Below, in pieces: positions 1-7,757 of a DNA stretch of 28,022 nt (position 1 is its first letter; each line of letters opens with the position of its first letter). The stretch is from Acidobacteriaceae bacterium. Its GTDB lineage: Bacteria; Acidobacteriota; Terriglobia; Terriglobales; Acidobacteriaceae. Location: contig PMCH01000167.1 in the NCBI GenBank assembly GCA_003154055.1, positions 1 through 28,022 on the forward strand. The letters are read 5' to 3'. The notes under the pieces were generated by a model, which was given only the letters and a program-made list of their open reading frames with translations, was not told the origin of the DNA and did not search any database. Both the position numbers and the translations under genes were made by a program.

Positions 1-686
1 TCGCGGAAGCAGCGCACGATCTGGAAATATTTGTCGAAGCCCGAGATCATCAGGATCTGCTTGAACAGCTGCGGCGATTGCGGCAACGCGTAAAACATTC
101 CGGGCTGCACGCGGCTGGGGACGAGGTAATCGCGCGCCCCTTCGGGCGTGGACCGCGTCATGAAGGGCGTCTCGATTTCTAAGAAGCCCTGCGCGGCGAG
201 GTAGTCGCGGATCGAGAGCGAGACTTTGTGGCGCAACTCGATGTTGAACTGCATGACGTCACGGCGCAGATCGATGTAGCGGTACTTGAGCCTCGTTTCT
301 TCGTTGGCGAGGGCCGTGTCCGAAGGCAGGAAGGGCGGCTGCTTGGCGACGTTCAGAAGGCGCAGTTCGTCGACGACGAGTTCGATCTCGCCGGTGGGGA
401 TGTTCTTGTTGATGGTGTTCCCGTCGCGCAGCTTGACGGTGCCGACGGCGGCGATGACGTATTCATTGCGCAGCTGCTCGGTTTTTTCGTGGATGGCCGC
501 GTTTTGCTCGATGTTGACGACGATCTGGGTGATGCCGGTGCGGTCGCGGAGATCAATAAAGATGATGTTGCCGAGGTCGCGGCGGCGGTTGACCCATCCC
601 ATGAGGACGGCTTTCTTGCCGGCATCGGAGGCGCGGAGCGCGCCGCACATATGAGTTCGCCTTAGGTCGCCTAGAAAATCAAGCAC
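1..686 (-). CDS. aspS: Aspartyl-tRNA synthetase, N-terminal part (C-terminus off left edge)
   Basis: Charges tRNA-Asp (or tRNA-Asp/Asn) with aspartate in the cytoplasm. The roughly 228 visible residues hold the OB-fold anticodon-binding domain (GWVNRRRDLGNIIFIDLRD near the start) and the beginning of the class II catalytic domain: YRYIDLRR, then FLEIETPFMTRSTPEGARDY (motif 1 region), then FYALPQSPQLFKQ and the start of motif 2 (FQIVRCFR) at the edge. I place the start at a GTG (684-686), giving MLDFLGDLRRTHMCG, because the RTH-x-CG segment is conserved at the front of bacterial AspRS and lies upstream of the first ATG (648-650). An AAGG sits about 8 nt before the GTG. The ATG has a similar AAGGCGAAC upstream, so it stays possible. 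It shares strand and neighbourhood with hisS, often its neighbour in bacteria, but two small secreted-protein genes lie between them here. Confidence 0.95.
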   Translation of the reverse strand, partial: MLDFLGDLRRTHMCGALRASDAGKKAVLMGWVNRRRDLGNIIFIDLRDRTGITQIVVNIEQNAAIHEKTEQLRNEYVIAAVGTVKLRDGNTINKNIPTGEIELVVDELRLLNVAKQPPFLPSDTALANEETRLKYRYIDLRRDVMQFNIELRHKVSLSIRDYLAAQGFLEIETPFMTRSTPEGARDYLVPSRVQPGMFYALPQSPQLFKQILMISGFDKYFQIVRCFR

Positions 687-748
687 GGGTTCGCCTTGTG
701 TCGTCGGGATTGAGAGCTGAATTAGAAATTATAAAGGAGTAGGCAGGC

Positions 749-767
749 GGCAGTTGGCAGTTGGCAG
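749..767. repeat. Short tandem heptamer GGCAGTT (2.7 copies)
   Basis: GGCAGTT occurs at 749-755 and 756-762, followed by GGCAG. It lies in the 351-nt gap upstream of aspS, which holds no credible gene. The rest of the gap contains an inverted repeat pair (851-977) and a hairpin (984-1022). Confidence 0.6.
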
Positions 768-850
768 GGAAAAGCGATGGGTGGAGGTCGAAGAAAGCGA
801 CCCAGAGAGGCTGAATCCGTCATTGGTGGGGGGATCGTGGCACGCTTTGT

Positions 851-977
851 TTTCCCCCGTGTTCCTCTGTGTCCCCCCGTGGTAAAGGCTTTTGACTTCC
901 TCAACGATACCCAGTCCTCTGCTCTGCGAAGGCAACGACAAAATCATGACCACGGAGGGGCACAGGGGAACACGGGG
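851..977. repeat. Inverted pair of G-rich interspersed repeats (REP/BIME-like)
   Basis: The copy at 851-883 (TTTCCCCCGTGTTCC...CCCCCCGTGGT) is nearly the reverse complement of the copy at 949-977 (ACCACGGAGGGGCACAG...ACGGGG). About 65 nt separate the arms, so the pair can form a long imperfect hairpin. Related copies occur at 2232-2265, 7647-7680 and as a second inverted pair at 25129-25207, which makes this a dispersed family. All are intergenic. Calling it REP/BIME-like is by analogy; no associated transposase is visible. Confidence 0.75.
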
Positions 978-983
978 ACAGGC

Positions 984-1022
984 CAGGAGTCAGTAGAACC
1001 GTGGATCGGGCACTGACTCCTG
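984..1022. repeat. 11-bp perfect inverted repeat of the CAGTAG family downstream of the DUF1579 gene
   Basis: CAGGAGTCAGT (984-994) and ACTGACTCCTG (1012-1022) are perfect reverse complements around a 17-nt loop. More CAGTAG-type units continue to 1040, where TAG of the last unit is also the stop codon of the minus-strand DUF1579 gene. The hairpin could end or protect that transcript, but there is no U-tract. Confidence 0.7.
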
Positions 1023-1037
1023 ACTACCGTTTACTGA

Positions 1038-1568
1038 CTACTTCTTCGTTGCTTTGCCTTCCATTACGGTTTCCCATTTGGTTCCGTCGGCAGACATTTC
1101 ATACTTGAAGTTGTAGGAAGTGGGTGACAGGATCTTCTCCGTGAAGCGGCCTTTCATGGTTTGCGAGCCCATTTTCATGTCGTTGGTCCAAGTCCAGGTG
1201 TCCCCGTCGACTGTGCCCTTCGCATGCACGACTTCACCCGAGCTGTTGAACTCGTCGTAGGTATAGACCTTATCTTGCGGATCGTAGCCCAAGAAGGCAG
1301 TTCCGGTGCCGTTGCCCATAGCGCCAGCTTTGAAGTCGGAATGAATGACGACGAAGAAGCCGCCGTCCATCCACTTGGACTCTTGATTCATGGTCATCTT
1401 GCCGCCGGGGCCCATGGGGCCGGGTTTACTCTCTCCTTCGGAGACCCATGTGCCGGCGAAATAGTCCAGTTTCTTGTGTTCGGGACCGGGTTGGAGCGCT
1501 GGCGGTTGCGCGAACGCCGCGCCGATGAGCAGAACGGTAGCGATGACGATGGCCGATGCACGGTTCAT
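1038..1568 (-). CDS. Secreted DUF1579-type protein
   Basis: A 176-residue protein with a clear signal peptide (MNRASAIVIATVLLIGAAFA, likely cut before QPP). The mature part begins with PGPEHKKLDYFAGTWVSEGE, the front of the DUF1579 / lipocalin-like calycin fold, and continues with repeated beta strands such as FLGYDPQDKVYTYDEFNSSGE and YEMSADGTKWETVMEGKA. Family members are periplasmic or secreted beta-barrel-like proteins of unknown biochemical role, so I give no reaction. The ATG at 1568 is kept because it places the signal peptide correctly. It is flanked on both sides by CAGTAG-type hairpin repeats, and its TAG stop is part of one of them, so it is probably transcribed alone. Confidence 0.85.
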   Translation of the reverse strand: MNRASAIVIATVLLIGAAFAQPPALQPGPEHKKLDYFAGTWVSEGESKPGPMGPGGKMTMNQESKWMDGGFFVVIHSDFKAGAMGNGTGTAFLGYDPQDKVYTYDEFNSSGEVVHAKGTVDGDTWTWTNDMKMGSQTMKGRFTEKILSPTSYNFKYEMSADGTKWETVMEGKATKK

Positions 1569-1663
1569 GGAAATACCTCGTCTGTGTGATGTGCGCGTGA
1601 AAAGGTTGGATTCACGCCCCGGGTGAGGATATTAGATCGGGGAGGAGATCAAGTCAACGGAAT

Positions 1664-1735
1664 CAGTAGTGGGTAGCCCGTAGTCAGTAGGAAAGCATCA
1701 GGACCAAGACGCTGACTACTGACTACCGACTACTG
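1664..1735. repeat. CAGTAG-family hairpin array
   Basis: Units CAGTAGTGGGTAG and GTAGTCAGTAG (1664-1690) are matched in inverse orientation by CTGACTACTGACTACC and GACTACTG (1712-1735), giving an imperfect hairpin with a loop of about 20 nt. It begins three bases beyond the stop codon of the DUF4440 gene (minus strand) and lies upstream of the DUF1579 gene. Confidence 0.7.
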
Positions 1736-1738
1736 GTT

Positions 1739-2176
1739 CTAATCAAAATCGTTCGCGCTCCACAAATTAGGCGTGACCTGCTGGAATTTCAGTTTCCATT
1801 GGCCGTCGACCTTTGCCCAGGTGTCGGTCATGTGGCGGTAGCGCGGATGGCCTCCGGGGACGACCAGGTTGTAGGCCACAATTGCTGATTCGTCATTCAG
1901 TTTGACGACTTGAAAGTCGTAGGCGCGGGTGTTCTTGGGCAATCCGCCGTCGGTGACTTCGCTTTTGTCGTAGAAGTCTCCGTTGGTGCCGATGCCGCGG
2001 AAGTCGTCACCGACGCTCTGGTGTAACCACGCGACGTTCCTGTCTTGAGTCGCCTGCAGGAATTGCTTCTCCTGATCGACGAGTTGCTGATCGAAGGGCG
2101 AGAGGGGCTTGGACGTCTGGGCGGAAGCCAGCGTGATCGTGAGAAGAACTGCCGAGAGCAGAACAGTGCGTCGCAT
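1739..2176 (-). CDS. Secreted SnoaL/DUF4440-like (NTF2 fold) protein
   Basis: 145 residues with a signal peptide (MRRTVLLSAVLLTITLASA). The mature protein has the order typical of DUF4440/SnoaL-like proteins: a first helix FDQQLVDQEKQFLQATQDRNVAWLHQSVGDDF, then strands ending in YRHMTDTWAKVDGQWKLKFQQVTP, the family's usual W-x-K-x-D/N-G-x-W closing motif. NTF2-fold proteins are small cone-shaped domains used as enzymes, immunity proteins or binding modules; which applies here cannot be told from sequence. Like its downstream neighbour it is a small secreted protein between hisS and aspS. The gap before hisS contains a copy of the G-rich repeat. Confidence 0.8.
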   Translation of the reverse strand: MRRTVLLSAVLLTITLASAQTSKPLSPFDQQLVDQEKQFLQATQDRNVAWLHQSVGDDFRGIGTNGDFYDKSEVTDGGLPKNTRAYDFQVVKLNDESAIVAYNLVVPGGHPRYRHMTDTWAKVDGQWKLKFQQVTPNLWSANDFD

Positions 2177-2231
2177 ATCGTCTCCTGATTAAAACGATTT
2201 TACTCTGGGATTTAGGGATTGAAAAACCTTT

Positions 2232-2265
2232 TACCATGGGGGGCACAGGGAGGCACGGAGGAAAG
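2232..2265. repeat. Single copy of the G-rich interspersed repeat
   Basis: ACCATGGGGGGCACAGG and GGCACGGAGG match the family described at 851-977. It lies between the DUF4440 gene start and the hisS stop. Confidence 0.6.
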
Positions 2266-2300
2266 CAAAGTCACGAGCTTCGAGCCACGAGGCTGGAAGG

Positions 2301-3581
2301 TTAAGAGCTTTTCGCGATGCGTGCGGCCAACTCTCCACGTGGAACCGTGACCTGCTCGCCTGAGGCCAGATGCTTCAGAGCGAAGGCATCGGCCTTCACT
2401 TCGTTTTCGCCGACGATCAGGATGTAGCGGGCGCCCGCTTTGTCGGCGGCTTCGAAAGACTTCTTCAGGCGGAACGATTCGTCGCCCAGATCGACGACGA
2501 GGCCGTGGCGCCGGAGTTCGCGAGCCAGGCGGGCGGCTTCGCGATTCATGCCCGCGCCGAGCGGGGCGATGTAGATGTCGGGCTTGCGGATGGCGGACTC
2601 GGCTGATTGTGGAAGCGACATCACCAGCCGGTCTTCGCCGATGGCAAAGCCGATGCCTGGTGCGGCAGGACCGCCGAGGGCTTCCGATAGTCCGTCGTAA
2701 CGGCCGCCGCCCAGAATTGCGTTCTGCGCGCCCAAGGCTCCGTGCGTGAATTCAAAAGCAGTGCGGGTGTAATAATCCAAGCCCCTTACCAGGCGGTCAT
2801 TGAGGACAAAGGGAACGCCGACGGCTTTCAGGATTTCCTGCACTTCGTCGAAATGCTTGCGGCAGCCTTCGTCGAGAAACTGGCTGATGCGCGGAAGGGT
2901 TTCGATGATGGGCTGGTCTTCAGGGACTTTGCAGTCGAACACGCGCAACGGGTTGGTGACGACGCGGCGCTGGCAGTCGGCGCACATTTTCGCGGCGACG
3001 GGCTCGAGTGCTTTGCGCAGGGCCTCGTTGAATTGGGCGCGGTCGGCGGGGCAGCCTACGGAGTTGAGTTCGAGCGTCCAGCCGGTGATGCCGACCCGGT
3101 CGAGGAGCGTGGCGAGGAGTTCGAGAATCTCGGCGTCGCGGGCGGGCGATTCGCTTCCGGCGGTGGCCGGGCCGATGACCTCGGCGCCGATTTGATAGAA
3201 CTGGCGGTAGCGGCCTTTTTGCGGGCGCTCGCGGCGGAATTGCGGGCCGATGTAGAAGAGTTTGTTCAGGCCGCGGTCCCAGAGCTTGTGCTCGATGTAG
3301 GCGCGGACTACGCCGGCGGTGTTCTCGGGGCGGAGGGTGAGGGACTGGCCTTTGTCACTCTCGGCGCGGCCGCGATCTTCCCAGGTGAACATCTCTTTGG
3401 CGACGATATCGGTTTCTTCGCCGACGCCGCGGGCGAAGAGTTCGGTGCTTTCGAAAATGGGCGTGCGGATTTCGTGGAAATTGTAGGCGCGGAAGACGTC
3501 GCGGACGGCGCCTTCGACGAAGTTCCAGAGCGCCGTGTCGGGCGGGAGAAGGTCGCGCGTTCCTCGGGGGGATTTGATCAT
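2301..3581 (-). CDS. hisS: Histidyl-tRNA synthetase
   Basis: Class II aminoacyl-tRNA synthetase that charges tRNA-His. The 426 residues match the usual bacterial length. The N-terminus IKSPRGTRDLLPPD is the family's opening motif. TLRPENT (82-88), FRRERPQKGRYRQF (115-128, motif 2), RGLDYYTRT (266-274, histidine-binding segment), GGGRYDGL (291-298) and GIGFAIGEDRL (309-319, motif 3) are all present, followed by the C-terminal alpha/beta anticodon domain. The ATG start is secure, but there is no Shine-Dalgarno upstream: the DNA up to within about two bases of the ATG is CAGTAG-family repeat. It follows the gamma-carbonic anhydrase gene after 76 nt and may be co-transcribed with it. Confidence 0.98.
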   Translation of the reverse strand: MIKSPRGTRDLLPPDTALWNFVEGAVRDVFRAYNFHEIRTPIFESTELFARGVGEETDIVAKEMFTWEDRGRAESDKGQSLTLRPENTAGVVRAYIEHKLWDRGLNKLFYIGPQFRRERPQKGRYRQFYQIGAEVIGPATAGSESPARDAEILELLATLLDRVGITGWTLELNSVGCPADRAQFNEALRKALEPVAAKMCADCQRRVVTNPLRVFDCKVPEDQPIIETLPRISQFLDEGCRKHFDEVQEILKAVGVPFVLNDRLVRGLDYYTRTAFEFTHGALGAQNAILGGGRYDGLSEALGGPAAPGIGFAIGEDRLVMSLPQSAESAIRKPDIYIAPLGAGMNREAARLARELRRHGLVVDLGDESFRLKKSFEAADKAGARYILIVGENEVKADAFALKHLASGEQVTVPRGELAARIAKSS

Positions 3582-3584
3582 GAA

Positions 3585-3661
3585 TCAGTAGCCAGTAATC
3601 AGTAGCCAGTAGCCAGTCAGAACTAAAATTCGCTGACCACTGGCTACAAGCTACTGACTAC
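3585..3661. repeat. CAGTAG-family hairpin array between carbonic anhydrase-like gene and hisS
   Basis: Tandem CAGTAGC/CAGTAAT units (3585-3619) are followed by inverted copies (CTGACCACTGGCTAC, GCTACTGACTAC, 3632-3661), so the region can fold into a hairpin. It fills the whole gap: one end supplies the TAG stop (3658-3660) of the upstream gene and the other end reaches the hisS start codon, replacing any ribosome binding site. Confidence 0.75.
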
Positions 3662-4179
3662 TTTTCCTTCCTCTCCATCAAGTACTGCTTCTTGTATCCC
3701 AGATAATTTTCTGCGTAACGCAGGATCATTTCTTCGTCTTTCTCGTCGAGATGGCGGCGGAATTTTCCGGGGGAACCGACCCATAGCGAATTCGGTTCGA
3801 TGATTGTTTTCTCCGGAATCAGGGTGCCTGCGCCGATGATTGAGCCTGCGCCTACCACCGCTCCGTTCAGGATGATCGACCCCATGCCGATCAGGCAGCG
3901 GTCTTCGACTTTGCATCCGTGGAGGACGACGTTGTGCCCTACGGTGACGTAATCGCCTACGTACACGCCGTACTGTTCTTTCATGCCGTGGAGGATGCTG
4001 TTGTCCTGAATGTTGGAGTAGTGGCCGACGCGGATTTCGTGCACGTCGCCGCGGAGGACGGCGTTCATCCAGACGCTGGCGTGCTCGCCCAAGATGACAT
4101 CGCCAATGAGTTGAGCGGTGTCGTCGACGTAGGCGGTGTCGGGGAACTGGGGCGTGATGCCTTTGTAAGAGCGGATCAT
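3658..4179 (-). CDS. Gamma-class carbonic anhydrase family protein (left-handed beta-helix)
   Basis: 173 residues made almost entirely of hexapeptide repeats (I-G-D-V-I-L, V-G-D-Y-V-T, I-G-M-G-S-I and so on), forming a left-handed parallel beta helix, with a C-terminal helix after the conserved SLWVGSPGKFRR. The zinc ligands expected for this family are present: His64 (SILHG), His82 and His87 (GHNVVLHG). RGDVHEIRVGHYSNIQDNS is the signature of the YrdA/PaaY/CaiE-like branch. Members are trimeric zinc or iron enzymes or relatives of uncertain activity. Hydration of CO2 is plausible but not assured, because many in this branch lack the extended acidic loop of archaeal Cam. It is divergent from the DUF885 gene. 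No Shine-Dalgarno is evident; a 12-bp palindrome (4184-4195) sits just before the start. Confidence 0.9.
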   Translation of the reverse strand: MIRSYKGITPQFPDTAYVDDTAQLIGDVILGEHASVWMNAVLRGDVHEIRVGHYSNIQDNSILHGMKEQYGVYVGDYVTVGHNVVLHGCKVEDRCLIGMGSIILNGAVVGAGSIIGAGTLIPEKTIIEPNSLWVGSPGKFRRHLDEKDEEMILRYAENYLGYKKQYLMERKEK

Positions 4180-4183
4180 GGTG

Positions 4184-4195
4184 TTGACTAGTCAA
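4184..4195. promoter_or_regulatory. 12-bp perfect palindrome upstream of the carbonic anhydrase-like gene
   Basis: TTGACTAGTCAA is its own reverse complement. It ends four bases before the ATG (minus strand), where a ribosome binding site would be expected. It could be an operator or simply chance; 12-bp palindromes are uncommon in a gap this size but not rare in a genome. Confidence 0.3.
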
Positions 4196-4285
4196 AATAA
4201 CACGAAAGAGACTGCAGAGGTCGACGACCGATTGGAGATTGCAGAAGTCAGATTGCAGAAGTAAGGGCCCTTGGGATCCGAGGCA

Positions 4286-4313
4286 TTGCTAGGGCGTGGT
4301 AGTACACCATAAA
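4286..4313 (+). promoter_or_regulatory. Possible promoter for the DUF885 gene
   Basis: TTGCTA (4286-4291) and CATAAA (4308-4313) are spaced by 16 nt, each matching 4 of 6 bases of the sigma-70 consensus. The predicted transcript would begin within a few bases of the ATG at 4325, which fits the absence of a Shine-Dalgarno there and suggests leaderless translation. Weak evidence only. Confidence 0.25.
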
Positions 4314-4324
4314 ATGCGAAGTCT

Positions 4325-6100
4325 ATGCTCGATATCGTGAAATCCCGCCTGGCGTCGATTGTTGTCGCGCTGATGGTCGTTTGTTGGATGGTTCCCGCGG
4401 CGGCTGCGCAGACTTCTTCAGCCAACTCTTCTTCGCCCGAGCTATCGAGGTTCTTTGCCGACTACTTCGAAGAGTGGCTGAAGGATGAGCCGGAATTTGC
4501 GACCAATGTGGGACGTCATGAGTATGACGACCGGTGGTCGGACCTGTCGAAGCAGGGGCGCGACCTGCGGCGGGCGCATTTGCAGAAGCGGTTCGATGAG
4601 TTGCAGAAATTTCCGACGGCGGGGCTCTCTGACGGAGACCTGCTCAGCGTTCACCTTTTGGGCTACGACCTGCACACGCAACTCGATGCGCTTGATCTCG
4701 AAACCTATCTGCTGCGCGTGGGGCAGATGTTTGGCGCGCACAACCGTGTTTACGTGACCGTGGACCGCATGCCCGCGTTTACGGTGAAAGACTGCGAGAA
4801 CATCATTGCGCGTCTGCATGCGATGCCGGCGTATGTCGACCAGAACATCGAAATCATGAACGACGCGATCACGCGCGGTCTGACGCAGCCGAAAATCGTG
4901 TCGGACCTGGTGATCGGGCAGTTGAAAGTGCAGGCGGCGCAGGATGCGTCGCAGAGCGCGCTGCTCGAGTTCTTGAAGAAGATGCCGGTCAGCATTTCGG
5001 AGGCGGAACGGACGCGGCTGCGCAAACAGGCCAGGGACGCCTTCGAAAACGATTTTCGTCCGGCGTGGCGCAAGTATCTGGAGTACATGCAAAACACTTA
5101 TGCGGCGCATGTGCGGCCGACCGTCGGGATTTCGAGTCTGCAAAATGGAAACGAGGACTACAGGATTCTGATTCGGCGTTTGACGACCACGAACGCTACG
5201 CCGGAGGAGATTCACAAGACCGGCCTAGCGGAGGTGGAACGGCTGGAATCCGAGATGCTGGCGATCGCGCGGCAGACAGGATTCACCGGGACGGTGAGCG
5301 AACTGGAAGTGAAGCTGGCGAACGATCCCGCACAGCGCTTCCACTCCAAGGACGAAATGCTCGCGTACTGCCGGAACGCGGCAAAAATCATCGAGCCGGA
5401 GCTGCCGAATCAGTTCAAGCACATTCCGTTTTTGTTATATGGAATTCGGGCGATCCCGGAGGATCGGGAGCAAGCGACCGCGTCCAATGCACAGCCGCCT
5501 TCGCCAGATGGCAGCGCGCCGGGATGGTTCAACTTGCGGGCGTACAAACCCGAGACGCAGGTGAAATACGACAAAGAGGCGCTCGTGTTGCATGAGGCCG
5601 TGCCGGGACACATCTTCCAGAATTCGCTAGCGCACTCGCAGAAGGGCCTGCCGGAGTTTCGCAAGTTTTATTGGAACAGCGCATATGGCGAAGGCTGGGC
5701 GCTCTATGCCGAGTCGCTGGGGTCGCAGCTGGGTGTGTACAAGGATCCGTACAACAAGTTTGGACAGTTGGCGAGCGAGCGGTTTCGTGCGGCGCGTTTG
5801 GTGATTGATACCGGAATCCACGCGATGGGGTGGACGCGCGAACAGGCACAGGACTACCTGCGGGCGCACGCTCCGACGCAGGCGATTGAAGAAGTGGATC
5901 GCTACATCAGTTGGCCGAGCCAGGCGCTGGCATACAAGATGGGGCAGCTGAAGATCATGGAACTGCGGCGGCAGGCGGAGAAAGAGATGGGACCGAAGTT
6001 CGATGTGCGGGAGTTCCATGATGTCGTGCTGCGGGATGGGTCGTTGCCGCTGGAGCTGTTGCAGGGGCAGGTGCAGAAGTATGTGGCGGAGGGGCGGTAG
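4325..6100 (+). CDS. Secreted DUF885-family putative metallopeptidase
   Basis: 591 residues with a signal peptide (about 1-28, ending AAAAQ). The family is zinc-peptidase-like: the HEAVPGH motif at 423-429 supplies two histidine ligands and the glutamate, and WNSAYGEGWALYAESLG about 30 residues on supplies the third ligand and the conserved E-G-W-A-L-Y-x-E block. YISWPSQALAYKMGQLKI near the end is also a family hallmark. The mature enzyme is probably periplasmic. The substrate is unknown; proteins of this family are annotated only broadly as DUF885 or carboxypeptidase-like. An ATG lies 11 bases upstream in another frame; the start at 4325 gives the signal peptide. It is followed after 95 nt by a PLP decarboxylase on the same strand. 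Confidence 0.9.
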   Translation: MLDIVKSRLASIVVALMVVCWMVPAAAAQTSSANSSSPELSRFFADYFEEWLKDEPEFATNVGRHEYDDRWSDLSKQGRDLRRAHLQKRFDELQKFPTAGLSDGDLLSVHLLGYDLHTQLDALDLETYLLRVGQMFGAHNRVYVTVDRMPAFTVKDCENIIARLHAMPAYVDQNIEIMNDAITRGLTQPKIVSDLVIGQLKVQAAQDASQSALLEFLKKMPVSISEAERTRLRKQARDAFENDFRPAWRKYLEYMQNTYAAHVRPTVGISSLQNGNEDYRILIRRLTTTNATPEEIHKTGLAEVERLESEMLAIARQTGFTGTVSELEVKLANDPAQRFHSKDEMLAYCRNAAKIIEPELPNQFKHIPFLLYGIRAIPEDREQATASNAQPPSPDGSAPGWFNLRAYKPETQVKYDKEALVLHEAVPGHIFQNSLAHSQKGLPEFRKFYWNSAYGEGWALYAESLGSQLGVYKDPYNKFGQLASERFRAARLVIDTGIHAMGWTREQAQDYLRAHAPTQAIEEVDRYISWPSQALAYKMGQLKIMELRRQAEKEMGPKFDVREFHDVVLRDGSLPLELLQGQVQKYVAEGR

Positions 6101-6116
6101 GGGCGGTTCAAACGAA

Positions 6117-6166
6117 AATTTTTGCCGCAGAGGACGCAGAGGTCTCGCAAAGGACGCGGAGAAATT
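6117..6166. repeat. Degenerate GC-rich direct repeat in the gap after the DUF885 gene
   Basis: GCCGCAGAGGACGCAGAGG is followed by CGCAAAGGACGCGGAG: an imperfect direct repeat of a roughly 9-nt unit (AGGACGCRGAG). It occupies most of the 95-nt gap. Confidence 0.45.
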
Positions 6167-6195
6167 CTTGGTCTTGTGATTAAATTCATGGCGGT

Positions 6196-7623
6196 ATGGA
6201 CCCTCTCGAGCTTTCTCCTGAAGAATTCCGGCGTCTGGCTGCCAACGTTACAGAATTCTCCGCGGACTTCCTAACCAGCATTGATTCGCGGCGGATTTTT
6301 CCGACGACCAGCGGAGCCGAGTCGGAGCGGTTGTTTGCAACGGAGCTGCCGGAGCGGGGCATGGGCGCCGAGGCGTTTGCAGCGCTCAACGATGTGGTCG
6401 CGCACTCGCGCGTGCAGAATGGGCGCTTCTTCGGATATGTGCAGGGGCCGGGAGAGCCGGTCGCGGCGCTGGGGGATCTGGCGGCGTCGATCCTGAACCA
6501 GAACATGACGGCGTGGCGGTCGTCGCCGGCGGGGGTCACGATCGAACGCACGGTGGTGCGCTGGCTGGCCGAGGCGGTCGGTTGCAACGGGTTCTTCGGA
6601 ACGCTTACGGGCGGGGGATCGGCTGCCAATCTGATGGGCCTGACGATGGCTCGCGAGGCGAAGACTCCAGCGAACGAGCGGGGGCTGCGCGCTGCGGCCG
6701 CGGGCGTGGTGTATGCGTCCGAGCAGGTGCACATGGCGGTGCCGAAGGCCATCGCCATGATCGGGCTTGGGCGGGAAAACCTGCGGACTGTTCCATGCGA
6801 CGCTTCGTACCGCATGGTTCCGTCGCAACTGGAGCAGGCGATGCGAAGGGACGAAGCAAAGGGTTTGACGCCCGTTGCCGTCGTCGCATCGGCGGGGACA
6901 GTGAACACGGGCGCGATCGATCCGCTGCGGGAGATCGCCGACATCGCCCACGCACACGGAGCCTGGATGCACGTGGATGGAGCGTACGGGGCACTGGCGG
7001 CGATCGCGGTTCCGGAAAAGTTCGACGGGCTGCCGCTAGCCGATTCGTTGTCGCTCGATCCGCACAAGTGGCTGTATCAGCCGCTCGATTGCGGATGTCT
7101 GCTCTATCGCGACTTGGCGATGGCCCGGAAGACTTTTGCGTACACGGGGGACTATGCCAAGCAACTCAGTGACGATCCGGTGGAGGGCTCCGCGTTTTTC
7201 GAGGAGTCGATTGAGTTGTCGCGCCGCTGCCGCGGGCTGAAGCTGTGGCTGTCGCTTCGGTATCACGGGCTCGGCGCGTTTCGGTCGGCGATTAAGAAAG
7301 ACCTGGAGTCTGCCCAGCGGTTAGCGGCGGCGGTGGCCAAGTCTCCGGCGCTTGAGTTGATCGCGACAGGCGAATTGAGCGTGGTGTGTTTCCGGCATTT
7401 GTTGCGCAAGGATGTTTCTGATGCAGAGCGCGACCGCTTCAACTTGGCGGTGATGAAGCGGATGATTGCGCGGGGCAAGGTCTATCTCTCGAACGCCACG
7501 CTGGAGGGAAAGTTCTGCCTGCGGGCGTGCATTGTGAATCATCTGACAAAGGAGTCGGATATGGATGCGGTGGTACCGGAGGTTTTGGCGGCGGCGCAGG
7601 AAATCATGGTGCAGGCTGGGTGA
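6196..7623 (+). CDS. Pyridoxal-phosphate-dependent decarboxylase (group II, aromatic amino acid/glutamate decarboxylase family)
   Basis: 475 residues, the usual size. Decarboxylates an amino acid using PLP. The substrate cannot be set from sequence. Visible features are the N-terminal arm NGRFFGYVQGPGEPVAALGDLAASILNQNMTAW in split form (NGRFFGYV, then SILNQNMTAW), the phosphate-binding GTLTGGGSAANLMGL, the HVDGAYG motif (259-265; Asp261 pairs with the pyridine nitrogen) and the Schiff-base lysine in DPHKW (Lys291). The C-terminal small domain contains LRACIVNHLT. This sub-branch is close to the L-2,4-diaminobutyrate/tyrosine decarboxylase-like group common in soil bacteria. It is probably cytoplasmic, since no signal peptide is seen. 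It may share a transcript with the DUF885 gene. Confidence 0.93.
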   Translation: MDPLELSPEEFRRLAANVTEFSADFLTSIDSRRIFPTTSGAESERLFATELPERGMGAEAFAALNDVVAHSRVQNGRFFGYVQGPGEPVAALGDLAASILNQNMTAWRSSPAGVTIERTVVRWLAEAVGCNGFFGTLTGGGSAANLMGLTMAREAKTPANERGLRAAAAGVVYASEQVHMAVPKAIAMIGLGRENLRTVPCDASYRMVPSQLEQAMRRDEAKGLTPVAVVASAGTVNTGAIDPLREIADIAHAHGAWMHVDGAYGALAAIAVPEKFDGLPLADSLSLDPHKWLYQPLDCGCLLYRDLAMARKTFAYTGDYAKQLSDDPVEGSAFFEESIELSRRCRGLKLWLSLRYHGLGAFRSAIKKDLESAQRLAAAVAKSPALELIATGELSVVCFRHLLRKDVSDAERDRFNLAVMKRMIARGKVYLSNATLEGKFCLRACIVNHLTKESDMDAVVPEVLAAAQEIMVQAG

Positions 7624-7646
7624 GGGGAACAGGAAATCAAAGGCTC

Positions 7647-7680
7647 AACCACGGGGGGCACGGGGGAACACGGGGGAAAA
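7647..7680. repeat. Single copy of the G-rich interspersed repeat
   Basis: AACCACGGGGGGCACGGG followed by GGAACACGGGGG belongs to the family at 851-977 and 25129-25207. It follows the decarboxylase stop. Confidence 0.65.
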
Positions 7681-7757
7681 CCGTGGAGGCGATAGCCCAC
7701 AATGGCGCTGGACACGAAGCCACCTAAGAATCTCCTTCCTGTACAATTTTTCTTCCC

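Noticed and set aside
2742..3605. A 287-codon plus-strand open frame antisense to hisS
   Set aside because: Low-complexity Ala/Gly/Asp composition and complete overlap with a certain gene.
984..3661. Repeat arrays considered as CRISPR
   Set aside because: Units are 7-14 nt, degenerate, without spacers of constant length, and no cas genes are near.
3644..4195. Alternative minus-strand frame over the carbonic anhydrase-like gene
   Set aside because: Arg/His/Pro-rich composition typical of a shifted frame; the other frame encodes intact hexapeptide repeats.
4442..5215. A 257-codon minus-strand frame inside the DUF885 gene
   Set aside because: Shadow frame; the plus-strand gene has a signal peptide and the metal-binding motif.
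6186..7067. A 293-codon minus-strand frame inside the PLP decarboxylase gene
   Set aside because: Ser/Ala/Pro-rich shadow of a well-supported enzyme.
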